DNA from: Paenibacillus hemerocallicola
Lineage (GTDB): Bacteria > Bacillota > Bacilli > Paenibacillales > NBRC-103111
Reading direction: 5' to 3'
Assembly: GCF_006265175.1 (NCBI RefSeq)
Contig: NZ_VDCQ01000069.1
Coordinates: 1 to 52,884, forward strand
Length of the DNA: 52,884 bases
This document shows positions 41,907-51,601 of this stretch, piece after piece. Position numbers and translations under genes: made by a program. Position 1 is the stretch's first letter, and each line of letters starts with the position of its first letter. The notes beneath the pieces are model-generated. The model searched no databases, was not told the origin of the DNA, and was given only the letters and a program-made list of their open reading frames with translations.

Positions 41907-41949
41907 ACATGGCACGACATGTCGAAATACGGCAAGGAGGTGGAAGGGG

Positions 41950-44184
41950 GTGAGCCCGATGGAAAAGCTGCGCTTGGCGATCCGAATCGCGCTCTGGGCG
42001 GCCGTCGTCGCCGCATTTGTCTCGTTTCTCGCGCTCATGGAGCGCTACGAGCCGCAAAAGCCCGCAGCCGCCGGACTCGCCGGAGCGCAGAGCGCCGCGG
42101 CAAGCAAGGAATCGCTGTCCCGGCTCGGCGAATTGGCGAATTACGGGAAAGCGGCGGAAACCGCCAGCCTCGTCTTGTATGCGGAGCCGGACACGACGAA
42201 CATCGCCGTAAAGGACGTCCGGACCGGTGCGGTGTGGATGTCCGCCTCCGACGTCCCCGGCGAGAAGCTGGGCGGCAGCCAGCTGCTCAAGGACGGGGCG
42301 AAGGCGGCGTTTAACGCGACCTTTGCCGATACGGCCCGGCCGCTGCACGAGATGATCCGCACCAATTCCGTCACGAACGCGCCGAAGTCGGCGAAGGAGC
42401 CGATACCGGGCGGAATCCGGTTCACGTACGATTATCCGGCGTACGGCGTAGGCTTCGCCATCGAATATACGCTGGAGCGGGACCGGCTGAACGTAACCGT
42501 ACCGGCCTCCTCCATACGCGAGCAGGGGAGCGTGGTGCTCGTCTCGCTGGAGCCGCTGCCCAACTTCGGCGCCGCCGCCGACAGCGACGAAGGCTACGTC
42601 GTTTATCCCGACGGCAGCGGGGCGCTCACGACGTTCAAGCCGGATCACCCGGTCTATACGAGGCCGTATTCCGCCAGGGTGTACGGCCCGGACGACGGCT
42701 CGAATGCGGGGCGGGGGGGCGAGGAGAATGCCTTCATGCCGGTATTCGGCGTGAAGCGGAACGGCGTCGCTTTCGCCGCTTATATGACGGAAGGGGAGTT
42801 CGACGCGAACGTCAACTTTTACCCGAGCGGCTACGGCATCAATCTGAACCGGATAGCCGGCGAATTTACGCTGCGCCGATCCTTTTCCGCGGCGATCCGC
42901 AAAGACCAGAACGTGCCCCAGGTGGAGAAGGAGCGCTCCGGCGCTACCTTCAGGCTGCAATACGCCTTCTTGCCTCCGGGGAAAGCCGGGTATGCCGATA
43001 TGGCCAAGGCGTATCGGTCGTATTTGCTGGAAAGCGGCAAGCTGACGGGTCGTATACGTCCGGACGCCCCGCTGCCGCTCGCGCTGGATTTGTTCATGGG
43101 GGTGGAGGAGGAGCGCGTGCTGGCCGACCGGTTCGTCGGCTCCACCGGCTTCGCGCAGGCGAAGCAGATCGTGGGGCGACTGCAGGACGCCGGCGTTCGC
43201 GCGATGAGCGTCGTTTTGCGCGGCTGGATGGAAGGCGGCTACGGCATCGTCCCCGACCGTCTTACCGCTTCGAAGGAGCTGGGCGGAAGCCCGAAGCTGC
43301 GGGAGCTGTCGGCTTTTGCCCGGGACAACGGTCACGAGCTGTTCCTGAGCGTGAACCTGCTCGACGCCCGCTCCGGCAACCCGGGCTTCTCCGAGCAAAA
43401 GGATACGGTCAAAGGACCGAACCGGCTGCCGGTGCAGCACGATTTCGGCACCCGCTTCCTGATCAATGCCGCTCGCGCCGACGAACGCTTCGATGCGGGC
43501 AGCGGGACGCTGTTCGGTTACGGGGCGGGCATCGACTTTGCCCGTCTCGGGGAGACGGTCGCGAACGACTACAACGAGCAGGCGCGGCTCAACCGGAGCG
43601 AGTCGGCGGGCCGCTTCGCCGGGCTTGTCGGCAAAGCCAGGGCCGCTACCGGCAAAACGGCGGTTCGCGGCGCCAACGCTTACGCCTGGAGCATCGCCGA
43701 CCGGCTGTCGGACGTTCCGCTCCGAGCCTCGGGGTACGTGTACACGGACGAGGAGGTGCCTTTCATGCAAATCGTCCTGCACGGGTACGTGCCCTACAGC
43801 GACGACATTCCGCACAACCTGCATTACGACCGGAGGGAGCATTTGCTGAAATGGGTCGAATACGGCAGCATGCCTTATTTCGAGCTGACGTGGAACGCTC
43901 CGGAGACGCTGAGGCTTACGCGCTACAACCGGCTGTTCAGCTCCGAATTCGCGCAATGGGAGCCGGACCTCGTCCGCCTGTACAAGGAGCTGCAGGAAAA
44001 ACTCGGGGACGTCTGGTCGCAGCCGATCGACAATCACCGCAAGCTGGCCGAAGGCGTATATGAGACGACCTACGCCTCCGGGGTGCGGACGATCGTCAAT
44101 TACGGCAAAACGGCTTACCGCGGGGGCAGCGTAGCCGTCGGTCCGCTCGGCTATGAGGTCGTACGGGGAGGAGAGGGCGGATGA
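41950..44184 (+). CDS. DUF5696 protein, membrane anchored
   Basis: 744 aa. An N-terminal transmembrane helix (about 10-29) is followed by an extracytoplasmic region matching DUF5696-type proteins (VVYPDGSGALTTFKPDHPVY, GVKRNGVAFAAYMTEGEFDA, a presumed TIM-barrel part with FLSVNLLDARSGNPGF, SIADRLSDVPLRASGYVYTD, HNLHYDRREHLLKWVEYGSM). The barrel-like part resembles glycoside hydrolases, so it could act on glycans at the cell surface; I could not assign catalytic residues. GTG 41950 or ATG 41959 are both possible starts (SDs GGAGGTGG and AAGGGGG). Its stop overlaps the next permease start (ATGA). Confidence 0.85.
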   Translation: MSPMEKLRLAIRIALWAAVVAAFVSFLALMERYEPQKPAAAGLAGAQSAAASKESLSRLGELANYGKAAETASLVLYAEPDTTNIAVKDVRTGAVWMSASDVPGEKLGGSQLLKDGAKAAFNATFADTARPLHEMIRTNSVTNAPKSAKEPIPGGIRFTYDYPAYGVGFAIEYTLERDRLNVTVPASSIREQGSVVLVSLEPLPNFGAAADSDEGYVVYPDGSGALTTFKPDHPVYTRPYSARVYGPDDGSNAGRGGEENAFMPVFGVKRNGVAFAAYMTEGEFDANVNFYPSGYGINLNRIAGEFTLRRSFSAAIRKDQNVPQVEKERSGATFRLQYAFLPPGKAGYADMAKAYRSYLLESGKLTGRIRPDAPLPLALDLFMGVEEERVLADRFVGSTGFAQAKQIVGRLQDAGVRAMSVVLRGWMEGGYGIVPDRLTASKELGGSPKLRELSAFARDNGHELFLSVNLLDARSGNPGFSEQKDTVKGPNRLPVQHDFGTRFLINAARADERFDAGSGTLFGYGAGIDFARLGETVANDYNEQARLNRSESAGRFAGLVGKARAATGKTAVRGANAYAWSIADRLSDVPLRASGYVYTDEEVPFMQIVLHGYVPYSDDIPHNLHYDRREHLLKWVEYGSMPYFELTWNAPETLRLTRYNRLFSSEFAQWEPDLVRLYKELQEKLGDVWSQPIDNHRKLAEGVYETTYASGVRTIVNYGKTAYRGGSVAVGPLGYEVVRGGEGG

Positions 44185-45098
44185 AGAGGATCAGGCTCGG
44201 TTTGGAGACACGGAAAATGTGGAGCGGCTATTTGTTCATCTCGCCCTGGCTCGTCGGCTTCCTCGCCTTTCTCGTCTACCCGCTGGCGATGTCGCTGTAT
44301 ATGAGCTTCCAGAGCATCAACAACGTGTCCGAGCTGAACATGAAATTCGTCGGCTGGGACAATTATACGCGCGCTTTTATTAAGGACACCCAGTTCGTTC
44401 CGTTTTTCCTGCATGCGGTGCGGACATCGCTGATCGAAATCCCGCTTATTTTGTCCTTCTCGTTATTCATTGCCTCGATGCTGAATCAGAACGTGAAGGG
44501 GAAGCTGTTTTTTCGCGGGGCGTTTTTCCTGCCCGTCCTGATCGGCAGCGGGTTCGTCATGCAGCAGCTGCTCGGGCTGCAGGCCGATCCGATGCAGGCG
44601 GCGATGGCGCAGCTGCAAAGCGCGAGCGGCGGTGGACAAATCCGCGAAGTCGGCGGCTTGGACATTCCGGCCGCACTGACGGTCTACTTGCCGCCCGAGC
44701 TGGCGGACGCGCTGTCCGACGTGCTGAAGACGCTGACCGTGGCGCTCTGGAAGACGGGCATCCCGATTTTGCTGTTCATTGCCGGGCTGCAGGGCATATC
44801 GGAATCGCTGTACGAATCGGCCAAGTGCGACGGCGCGACGCCATGGGAAATGTTTTGGAAAATCACGTTTCCGCTCATGACGCCGATCCTGCTGCTCAAC
44901 GCCATTTTCACGCTGGTCGACTCATTCACCGACCTGCGCAACGTCATGATGATCTACATCAAATATACCGGCTTCAGCAAAATCGAATTGGGCTATGCTT
45001 CTGCGCTAGGCTGGCTTTACTTTTTGTTCGTCTTCCTGCTCGTCATGCTCGTCATCGCGCTTACGCGCAAACGGATCGTTTATATCGGCGAGCGGTAG
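44181..45098 (+). CDS. Sugar ABC transporter permease 2A
   Basis: 305 aa, MalF-type permease. The EAA loop reads ESAKCDGATPWEMFWKITFPLMTP. It has a long periplasmic loop between helices 3 and 4 (about 138-180: LLGLQADPMQAAMAQLQSAS plus GGLDIPAALTVYLPP), longer than in permease 1A, which may shape substrate or binding-protein choice. It overlaps the DUF5696 gene by 4 bp. Forms the second pore with the next gene. Confidence 0.92.
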   Translation: MKRIRLGLETRKMWSGYLFISPWLVGFLAFLVYPLAMSLYMSFQSINNVSELNMKFVGWDNYTRAFIKDTQFVPFFLHAVRTSLIEIPLILSFSLFIASMLNQNVKGKLFFRGAFFLPVLIGSGFVMQQLLGLQADPMQAAMAQLQSASGGGQIREVGGLDIPAALTVYLPPELADALSDVLKTLTVALWKTGIPILLFIAGLQGISESLYESAKCDGATPWEMFWKITFPLMTPILLLNAIFTLVDSFTDLRNVMMIYIKYTGFSKIELGYASALGWLYFLFVFLLVMLVIALTRKRIVYIGER

Positions 45099-45150
45099 CC
45101 GCGGAGGAGGCGGAGCGCGCTTGGCCCATCAAAGGGAGAGGAGGTGCCGC

Positions 45151-46116
45151 ATGGAGCACCGCATCGAAACGCCGCAAGCCGCCGTCCCGTCCGGACGGGT
45201 CAAGCCGCCGAGCTCCAAAGGCCGGCTGACCGCGATCGCGTATGGACGGCGGTGGATCGGCTTCGGCTACAGGGCGATCGTTTATTTGTACCTGATCGGG
45301 CTCTCGTTCGTGTTTTTGTATCCGTTCCTGTTCATGATTTCCACGTCGTTCAAGTCCGTCACCGATTTGGTCGACCCGACCGTCTTCTGGATCCCGAAGA
45401 CGTTCAACGTGGACAGTTATTTCAATGCATATGCCGCCCTGCACTATTTTTCCTACTTGAAAAATACGGCCGTTTTATCGCTGCTGGGCGTAGCGGGGCA
45501 GATGATATCGTGCTCGATCGTCGGCTACGGCTTTGCGAGATTCCATTTTCCCGGGAGGGAGGCGTTGTTCGGCTTGGCGATGTTCACGATGATCGTGCCG
45601 CCGCAGACGATCATCATTCCGCTGTTCATCCAGTTCAAGCAGCTCGATTGGATCAACACGTATTGGCCGATGATCGTTCCGGGCTTTTTCGCCCACGGTC
45701 TCAGGGGCGCGTTGTTCATCTTCATCTTTCGCCAATTTTTCCGCAACCTGCCCCATGAGCTGGAGGACGCCGCCCGCGTGGACGGCTGCGGCTCGATCGC
45801 CATCTTCGTGCGGATCGTGCTGCCGATCGTCGTGCCGGCGCTGCTCGTCTCGGGCATTTTGTCGCTGGTGTGGCATTGGAACGATTTCTTCGAGCCGTCG
45901 ATTTATCTGGTCGACAATGCCAAGTTTACGCTGCCGATGATGCTGCCGCTGCTCGGCCAGAGCATCAACACGATGAGCGGAGGCGCGACGGCGGTTCCCG
46001 ACCAGGCGACCGTCATGGCGGCCTGCGTGCTCGTGCTGCTCCCGGTGCTGCTCGTCTATCTCGAGCTGCAGCGGTATTTCATGAAAAGCATCGAGCGGAC
46101 CGGCATCGTCGGATAA
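45151..46116 (+). CDS. Sugar ABC transporter permease 2B
   Basis: 321 aa from ATG 45151, which has an ideal SD (AGGAGG 6 nt upstream); a TTG at 45121 would add poorly supported residues. Six-helix MalG-type subunit; the EAA loop is EDAARVDGCGSIAIFVRIVLPIVVP. A basic cytoplasmic N-terminal extension (about 40 residues) precedes helix 1. Pairs with permease 2A. Confidence 0.92.
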   Translation: MEHRIETPQAAVPSGRVKPPSSKGRLTAIAYGRRWIGFGYRAIVYLYLIGLSFVFLYPFLFMISTSFKSVTDLVDPTVFWIPKTFNVDSYFNAYAALHYFSYLKNTAVLSLLGVAGQMISCSIVGYGFARFHFPGREALFGLAMFTMIVPPQTIIIPLFIQFKQLDWINTYWPMIVPGFFAHGLRGALFIFIFRQFFRNLPHELEDAARVDGCGSIAIFVRIVLPIVVPALLVSGILSLVWHWNDFFEPSIYLVDNAKFTLPMMLPLLGQSINTMSGGATAVPDQATVMAACVLVLLPVLLVYLELQRYFMKSIERTGIVG

Positions 46117-46184
46117 GAAGTTGAATGCACAAACAGCTTTGCATAAGCCGAATATGACGCAACAAATAAGGAGATGACGAATCT

Positions 46185-47252
46185 ATGGGCGAAAAGCTGA
46201 AGGTAGGCATGATCGGCACGGGCATGATCTCGGACACGCATCTGCGGGCGTATGCGGCCAATCCCGGAGTCGAGCTGCACGCGGTCTGCGACTTGAACGA
46301 GCAGCGGGCGAGGGACAAAGCCGCGAAATACGGCATACCGAACGTATATACCGATTATCGGGCGATGCTGGCCGATCCGCTTCTCGATGCGGTCAGCGTC
46401 TGCACGTGGAACTGCTTCCACGCGGAGATGAGCATAGCCGCGCTCGATGCGGGCAAGCATGCGCTCGTCATCAAGCCGCTGTGCATGAACGTGGAGGAGG
46501 CCCTCTCGATCGAGCGGGCGACGAAGCGGAGCGGCAAAGTGCTGCAGGTCGGCTATGTGCGCCGATTCGGCACGAACGCCATCGTGGCCAAAAAGTTTAT
46601 CGACGAAGGCGAGCTCGGCCCGATCTATTATGCGAAGGCGTCATGCTTGCGCCGCCTCGGCAATCCCGGAGGCTGGTTCGCGGACAAGGACAAGTCGGGG
46701 GGCGGGCCGCTGATCGATCTCGGCGTTCACGTCATCGACCTGTGCTGGTACTTGATGGGCAAGCCGAAGGTCAAGACGGTCAGCGGTAACACGTACGTCA
46801 AATTGGGGAACCGTTCCAATGTAAGGAACTTTCAGACATACCGGTCTTCCGACTTCGATCCGGCCGGCAACACGGTGGAAGATTTGGCGAATGCGATTAT
46901 CCGCTTCGAGAACGGAGCATCCCTCGTCGTGGACGTCAGCTTCTCGCTTCATGCCAAAAAAGACGAGCTGACGGTCAAATTGTTCGGCGAGAAAGGAGGG
47001 CTGGAGCTTGAACCGGAGCTGTCTCTCGTCGCCGAGAAGCACGATACGATTCTCAACGTATCGCCGCAAATGACGAGTCTCACGTTCGATCCGAACAACG
47101 GCTTCCAAAACGAGATCGACCATTTCGTGGACGCTTGTCTGGGGAGACGCGAGACGATCAGTCCGGTGGAGGATGGAGTGGAGATGATGAAAATACTGTG
47201 CGGCATTTACGAATCCGGCGCCAAGCAAACGGAAATTCATTATCCGGTCTGA
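46185..47252 (+). CDS. Gfo/Idh/MocA-family oxidoreductase
   Basis: 355 aa, NAD(P)-dependent sugar oxidoreductase. The Rossmann motif is GMIGTGMISDTHLRAY at the N-terminus, the conserved Lys lies in VIKPLCMNVEEA (Ile in place of the usual Glu of EKP), and the active-site region is GGGPLIDLGVHVIDLCWYLM, with the usual Asp-His pair. It probably oxidises or reduces a sugar derivative together with the isomerase and the FAD enzyme at the operon's start. SD AAGGAG lies upstream of ATG 46185. Confidence 0.92.
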   Translation: MGEKLKVGMIGTGMISDTHLRAYAANPGVELHAVCDLNEQRARDKAAKYGIPNVYTDYRAMLADPLLDAVSVCTWNCFHAEMSIAALDAGKHALVIKPLCMNVEEALSIERATKRSGKVLQVGYVRRFGTNAIVAKKFIDEGELGPIYYAKASCLRRLGNPGGWFADKDKSGGGPLIDLGVHVIDLCWYLMGKPKVKTVSGNTYVKLGNRSNVRNFQTYRSSDFDPAGNTVEDLANAIIRFENGASLVVDVSFSLHAKKDELTVKLFGEKGGLELEPELSLVAEKHDTILNVSPQMTSLTFDPNNGFQNEIDHFVDACLGRRETISPVEDGVEMMKILCGIYESGAKQTEIHYPV

Positions 47253-47270
47253 ACAAGGAGACGATTGAGG

Positions 47271-49181
47271 ATGGGACATCCGCTATTCGCACGAATTTCT
47301 CAGCTCGCCAGCTTACTTGTATTTCTCCTCGCTTTTCCGGCCGCGGCATCCGCCGCGGTCGACTACTCCCGCATCGTCGAGAACGAGTCGGCATATATCG
47401 CAGGCTTGCAGCAGCCTTCGGGAGCGGTGCTGTCATCGCTGACGGCCAAGGTGAAAATGTCTGTCGGCGGCAGCATATGTACGACGGGCGTTGGCGACGA
47501 TTATTACAAAATCGAACCGTATCAGTCCAACTTGGCCGTACTCGGCATGCTGGAGCATCCGAGCGCGGACAATCTCGCTGCGGCGAAGAAATGGATCGGC
47601 TGGTATATCGGCCATACGAACGCCCCCGACTATAACGGGGTGACCGGCACGGTATACGTCCATTACGCCAAGGTGAGCGACGGGACCGAGGTGCATTGCG
47701 GCAAGTACGACTCGTCCGACTCGTACGCGGCCACCTTCATGAGCGTCTTGAAAAAGTATGCCGAATCCGGCGGGGACACGTCCTATTTGATTACGCACCG
47801 GACCGCGATCGAGACGATCGCCGACGCCATGACGGCGACCCTCACGGGCGACGGCTTGACATGGGCGAAGCCGGACTACAAGATCAAATATTTGATGGAC
47901 AACTCGGAGGTGTACGACGGCTACGGCAGCATCGCCTGGCTGGAGCAGAACGTTTTCGGGGACGCGGCGAAGTCCGCCGATTACGCGTCCAAGCAGACCG
48001 GCGTGCAGAACGGCATCGAAACGCTGCTGTGGCAGCCGGCAGCCGATAAATACAAGCATTATTATTATACGAGCCCGTCCGTATCGACGAATTGGACGAC
48101 CTTCTATGCGGATGCAACCTCCCAGCTATGGCCGATGATGTTCGGCGTCATCTCCCCCGCCTCGACAAGAGCTTCCGACCTATATACCACCTTTAACACC
48201 TACCATCCCGGCTGGTCTTCGATGAAAAATACGACAAGCTTCCCCTGGTCGAACCTGACGCTCGCCGCGGCGATGCTGGACGACCGGGAGCGGGTGGACA
48301 ACTTCATGGCGAGCGCCCGGTCGAACTTTTTCGAGAACGGGCATCCGTATCCGTGGTACAACAACCAATCCGGCTTCGCCATTCGCGCGGCGAAACTGAT
48401 CCGGGACAAAACGAACTTGGCGTACGGGAGCACCGTCACCGCTTCCGCGTACGGAGCGGAGGCGGGCAAGCTGACGGACGGCAGCTTGCTGGACGGCTGG
48501 ACGGGGGGCGCCACCGACTCGGAATGGGTGCAAATCGACCTCGGAGCAAGCAAGCCGTTCAACCGGATCGTGCTGAAGTGGAATGCCGACTATGCGGATC
48601 AATATTCGATCCAAGTATCGGATGACGGGGCGGCGTACACGAACGCGCATACCGAGACGTCCGGCAACGGAGGGACGGACGACATTGCGACTTCGCCGTA
48701 CGACAAACGGTACATCAAGATTTTGATGACGCACCGCTCCTCTGCGGGAGGACCCGGCTTGAAAGAAATCGAGGTATACCAAGCGGAAGGGCCTAACCTG
48801 GCCCTGGGCGGTACCGCGAGCGCCTCCGGCAATACGGCGTCCGCCGGCCTCGCGATCGACGGCGGCGTCGGCTCCAGATGGGAAAGCGTCGCGGCGGACA
48901 ATCAATGGTATAAGATAGACCTCGGCTCTTCGCGGACGATAAACCGCATCATGCTCGACTGGCAGCGAACCGCCTATGATGCGGCTTATTCGATTCAGCT
49001 TTCCGATGACGACATCTCCTATTCGACCGTCTACGCTACAACCACCGGTGACGGAGGCATGGACGATATCCGTTTCGCGTCGACAAGCGCCCGATACGTG
49101 AAGATTTTGTTGACGACGCGGGCCGCAGGCTCGACGAAAGCTTCCTTATGGGAGGCGGGGGTTTACAACGACCCTTTCTGA
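47271..49181 (+). CDS. Secreted glycoside-hydrolase-like protein with two F5/8C (CBM32-like) domains
   Basis: 636 aa. Signal peptide ends near AASA (residue ~27). Residues ~28-380 form a helical domain resembling an (alpha/alpha)6 barrel (YKIEPYQSNLAVLGMLEHPS, VHYAKVSDGTEVHCGKYDSS, EVYDGYGSIAWLEQNVFGDA, WSNLTLAAAMLDDRERVDNF). Two discoidin/CBM32-like modules follow (about 385-510 and 513-636: SEWVQIDLGASKPFNRIVLK and NQWYKIDLGSSRTINRIMLD). The catalytic residue is not assigned. It is the last gene of the operon and is likely the polymer-facing enzyme. ATG 47271 is preferred over TTG 47265 because of SD spacing. Confidence 0.87.
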   Translation: MGHPLFARISQLASLLVFLLAFPAAASAAVDYSRIVENESAYIAGLQQPSGAVLSSLTAKVKMSVGGSICTTGVGDDYYKIEPYQSNLAVLGMLEHPSADNLAAAKKWIGWYIGHTNAPDYNGVTGTVYVHYAKVSDGTEVHCGKYDSSDSYAATFMSVLKKYAESGGDTSYLITHRTAIETIADAMTATLTGDGLTWAKPDYKIKYLMDNSEVYDGYGSIAWLEQNVFGDAAKSADYASKQTGVQNGIETLLWQPAADKYKHYYYTSPSVSTNWTTFYADATSQLWPMMFGVISPASTRASDLYTTFNTYHPGWSSMKNTTSFPWSNLTLAAAMLDDRERVDNFMASARSNFFENGHPYPWYNNQSGFAIRAAKLIRDKTNLAYGSTVTASAYGAEAGKLTDGSLLDGWTGGATDSEWVQIDLGASKPFNRIVLKWNADYADQYSIQVSDDGAAYTNAHTETSGNGGTDDIATSPYDKRYIKILMTHRSSAGGPGLKEIEVYQAEGPNLALGGTASASGNTASAGLAIDGGVGSRWESVAADNQWYKIDLGSSRTINRIMLDWQRTAYDAAYSIQLSDDDISYSTVYATTTGDGGMDDIRFASTSARYVKILLTTRAAGSTKASLWEAGVYNDPF

Positions 49182-49240
49182 GACGAAGTTTTTCCGATAC
49201 GATAAGACCTGACGAGGAACCCTCATAAATAGAAACCTCA

Positions 49241-49283
49241 AAACCTCCAAATCCACTATAAAAGTGGTGCTGGAGGTTTTTTT
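49241..49283 (+). terminator. Terminator of the carbohydrate operon
   Basis: Stem AAACCTCCA/TGGAGGTTT with inner CCAC/GTGG, followed by TTTTTTG. Confidence 0.88.
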
Positions 49284-49370
49284 GAGTTGAAGCTTATCGA
49301 AACGGATCTCTTATAACGATTTTGCCGGCGGGGCATCGAACAAAGTTTCCTATCCATCCTCATACCAATC

Positions 49371-49397
49371 AAAAGCGGCCGCAACATGCCCGGCCGC
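49371..49397 (-). terminator. Terminator of the MFS/aldo-keto reductase operon
   Basis: On the minus strand, stem GCGGCCG/CGGCCGC with a 9-nt loop, followed by TTTTG. It lies just after the aldo/keto reductase stop. Confidence 0.75.
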
Positions 49398-49412
49398 CCA
49401 GCTTTGCAGCAA

Positions 49413-50255
49413 TCAAAAATCGAAATTGTCCGGGTCCGGGCCGACGCGGCGGTTTTCGTTCAGGGAGTCGATTCGGTCCATTTCCGCCTGGGTGAGCTCA
49501 AAGTCATAGATAGCCGCATTTTCGATAATCCGGTGTTCTTTCGTCGACTTCGGGATGGTGATCACTCCGTGCTGCAAATCCCAGCGCAGGATCACTTGAG
49601 CGATCGATTTGCTATGCTTGTCGGCAATTTCCCCGAGCACCGGGTTATCCAGCAGTTGACCTTGCATTAACGGAGACCAGGCTTCCAGTTGAATGCCTTG
49701 GCTTCTCGTGAAGCCGAGCAGCTCTTTTTGCGTCAGCATGGGATGGAATTCGACCTGGTTCACCATTGGCTTGACAGCCGCATCCTTCAACAGATCCTCG
49801 AGGTGATGAATCTGGAAATTGCTGACCCCGATCGCTTTAACGCGGCCCTCTTTGTACAACGTCTCCAAGGCTCTCCAAGCTTCTTTATACTTGCCCGCCA
49901 CGGGCCAGTGAATCAGGTAAAGGTCCAAATAGTCCAAGCCGAGCTTGGTCAGACTGGTCTCATAAGCGGCCAGCGCAGACTCGTAGCCCAAGTCGGAGTT
50001 CCACACTTTCGAGGTGACGAACAGGTCTTTCCTGGAAAGGCCGTTCTCGGCAAGCGCTTCGCGAATCCCTTGGCCGACGCCGGTTTCGTTGCCGTATATC
50101 GCGGCCGTGTCGATGCTGCGGTAGCCGTGCCGGATGGATGCTTTGACGGCTTCGACGAGCTCGGAGCCTTCCTCCACCTTGAACACGCCGAGGCCGAACC
50201 ACGGCATTGGAACGCCATTGTGCAGCGCGGTTGTGCTTTGTAGATGTCGAGTCAT
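49413..50255 (-). CDS. Aldo/keto reductase (YvgN/YtbE-like)
   Basis: 280 aa, full-length AKR barrel. The catalytic tetrad is complete: Asp49, Tyr54, Lys83 and His116 (SIDTAAIYGNETGVGQG, VTSKVWN, LDLYLIHWPV). The NADPH-binding end is RVKAIGVSNF through VITIPKSTKEHRIIEN. It is expected to reduce carbonyls such as methylglyoxal/glyoxal or sugar aldehydes. SD GGAGGT lies upstream of ATG 50255. It lies 64 bp downstream of the MFS gene on the same strand, so the two are probably co-transcribed under the divergent HxlR regulator. Confidence 0.93.
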   Translation of the reverse strand: MTRHLQSTTALHNGVPMPWFGLGVFKVEEGSELVEAVKASIRHGYRSIDTAAIYGNETGVGQGIREALAENGLSRKDLFVTSKVWNSDLGYESALAAYETSLTKLGLDYLDLYLIHWPVAGKYKEAWRALETLYKEGRVKAIGVSNFQIHHLEDLLKDAAVKPMVNQVEFHPMLTQKELLGFTRSQGIQLEAWSPLMQGQLLDNPVLGEIADKHSKSIAQVILRWDLQHGVITIPKSTKEHRIIENAAIYDFELTQAEMDRIDSLNENRRVGPDPDNFDF

Positions 50256-50319
50256 AAAAATAGTACCTCCATTTATTCATGTAGTGTCATATGATTCGTG
50301 TCCAAAGCCCGGGTTATCG

Positions 50320-51525
50320 TTAAGCCGCCCGTGCTTCGGCAGACGTCTCGTCCTTGCTCGCCAGCACCCGGCTCCATCCCGTGAGAGCAACGGCCGCCAA
50401 TACCATGAGCGCTCCTATCCAGGAAGTATGAATCAGGCCGATCGTATCCGTAACGACACCGCCTAAGTATGCCCCGATGGCAATGCCTGCATTAAAGGCG
50501 GCAATATTGACGGCGGAGGCGACATCGACGGCTTTTGGCGCGTAACGCTCGGCCAGCGTGACTACATAGACTTGAAGTCCGGGTACGTTCATGAATGCGA
50601 GCAATCCCATACCGAATATCGTGATCAATCCCGCTATTTTGAACGGAGCGGTGAACGTCAGAATGAACAGGACGACGGCTTGAAGGGCAAACATGACGAG
50701 CAAGGCCGACAGCGGGTTGCGATTCGCCGCTTTTCCCCCGATCGCATTGCCGATGGCGATGGCAATTCCGTAGAGGAGAAGGATGAGGGCTACGGTCGTT
50801 TCCTTGAATCCGGTTATGTCATGCAGCAACGGGGATAAATAAGTGAAGACGACAAAGGTTCCTCCATACCCGAGGGCGGTAATGAGAAACGCAAGCAGCA
50901 GCCGGCCGTTGGTGACGAGCTTCAGTTGATCGCGAACAGGGGTCTTGTTCCCTTTACGCAAATTGGCCGGAACTAAAAACAGGTTGGAGACAAAAGCCAG
51001 GATGCCTATGACGACTATGGCGATAAAGGCCGCGCGCCAGCCCAACTGCTGGCCGATAAAGGTTCCGAGGGGCACGCCGGTAACGGTGGCGATGGTCAGC
51101 CCGGAGAACATGATCGCGATAGCGCTCGCTCTGCGGTTGTCGGGCACGAGGTCGGCCGCGATCGTCGAACCGATGGACATGAATACGCCATGGGCGAGCG
51201 CGGAGACCACGCGGGCTATAAGCAGCATGGCAATTCCGCCCGATATGGCGGCGAGACCGTTGCCGGCTATAAAAACGATCATAATCCACATCAGCAGCGT
51301 TTTGCGCGGAACGCCGGATGTCAGAGAGGTCAATATCGGCGCGCCGAGCATGACGCCGAGTGCGTACAACGTAACGGTTAACCCCGTTAAAGTAACGGAT
51401 ATATGCAAATCTTCAGCGATGAGAGGCAGAAGCCCCACGCTGATAAATTCGGTTGTTCCGATCGCAAAGGCGCTTATCGCCAAAGCCAGAAGCGCCAACG
51501 TGCTTCGTTTTTTATCAAGCGGCAT
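50320..51525 (-). CDS. MFS transporter (AraJ/YdhP-like efflux)
   Basis: 401 aa, twelve hydrophobic helices. Typical DHA1-type features: FAIGTTEFISVGLLPLIAED at helix 1, loop 2-3 region SGVPRKTLLMW, and helix 4-5 VVSALAHGVFMSIGSTIAAD with motif C-like glycines. Closest in style to arabinose/drug efflux proteins of the AraJ/YdhP/Cmx type. It is divergent from the HxlR gene with a palindromic operator between them, the usual arrangement for an inducible efflux system. Confidence 0.92.
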   Translation of the reverse strand: MPLDKKRSTLALLALAISAFAIGTTEFISVGLLPLIAEDLHISVTLTGLTVTLYALGVMLGAPILTSLTSGVPRKTLLMWIMIVFIAGNGLAAISGGIAMLLIARVVSALAHGVFMSIGSTIAADLVPDNRRASAIAIMFSGLTIATVTGVPLGTFIGQQLGWRAAFIAIVVIGILAFVSNLFLVPANLRKGNKTPVRDQLKLVTNGRLLLAFLITALGYGGTFVVFTYLSPLLHDITGFKETTVALILLLYGIAIAIGNAIGGKAANRNPLSALLVMFALQAVVLFILTFTAPFKIAGLITIFGMGLLAFMNVPGLQVYVVTLAERYAPKAVDVASAVNIAAFNAGIAIGAYLGGVVTDTIGLIHTSWIGALMVLAAVALTGWSRVLASKDETSAEARAA

Positions 51526-51601
51526 TTCGATTCACTCCTAATCTGGTAATCGCCGGCCGGTACATGTTATTATGGAGCCGTCGGAACGAAAAGAACAGTA
51601 C

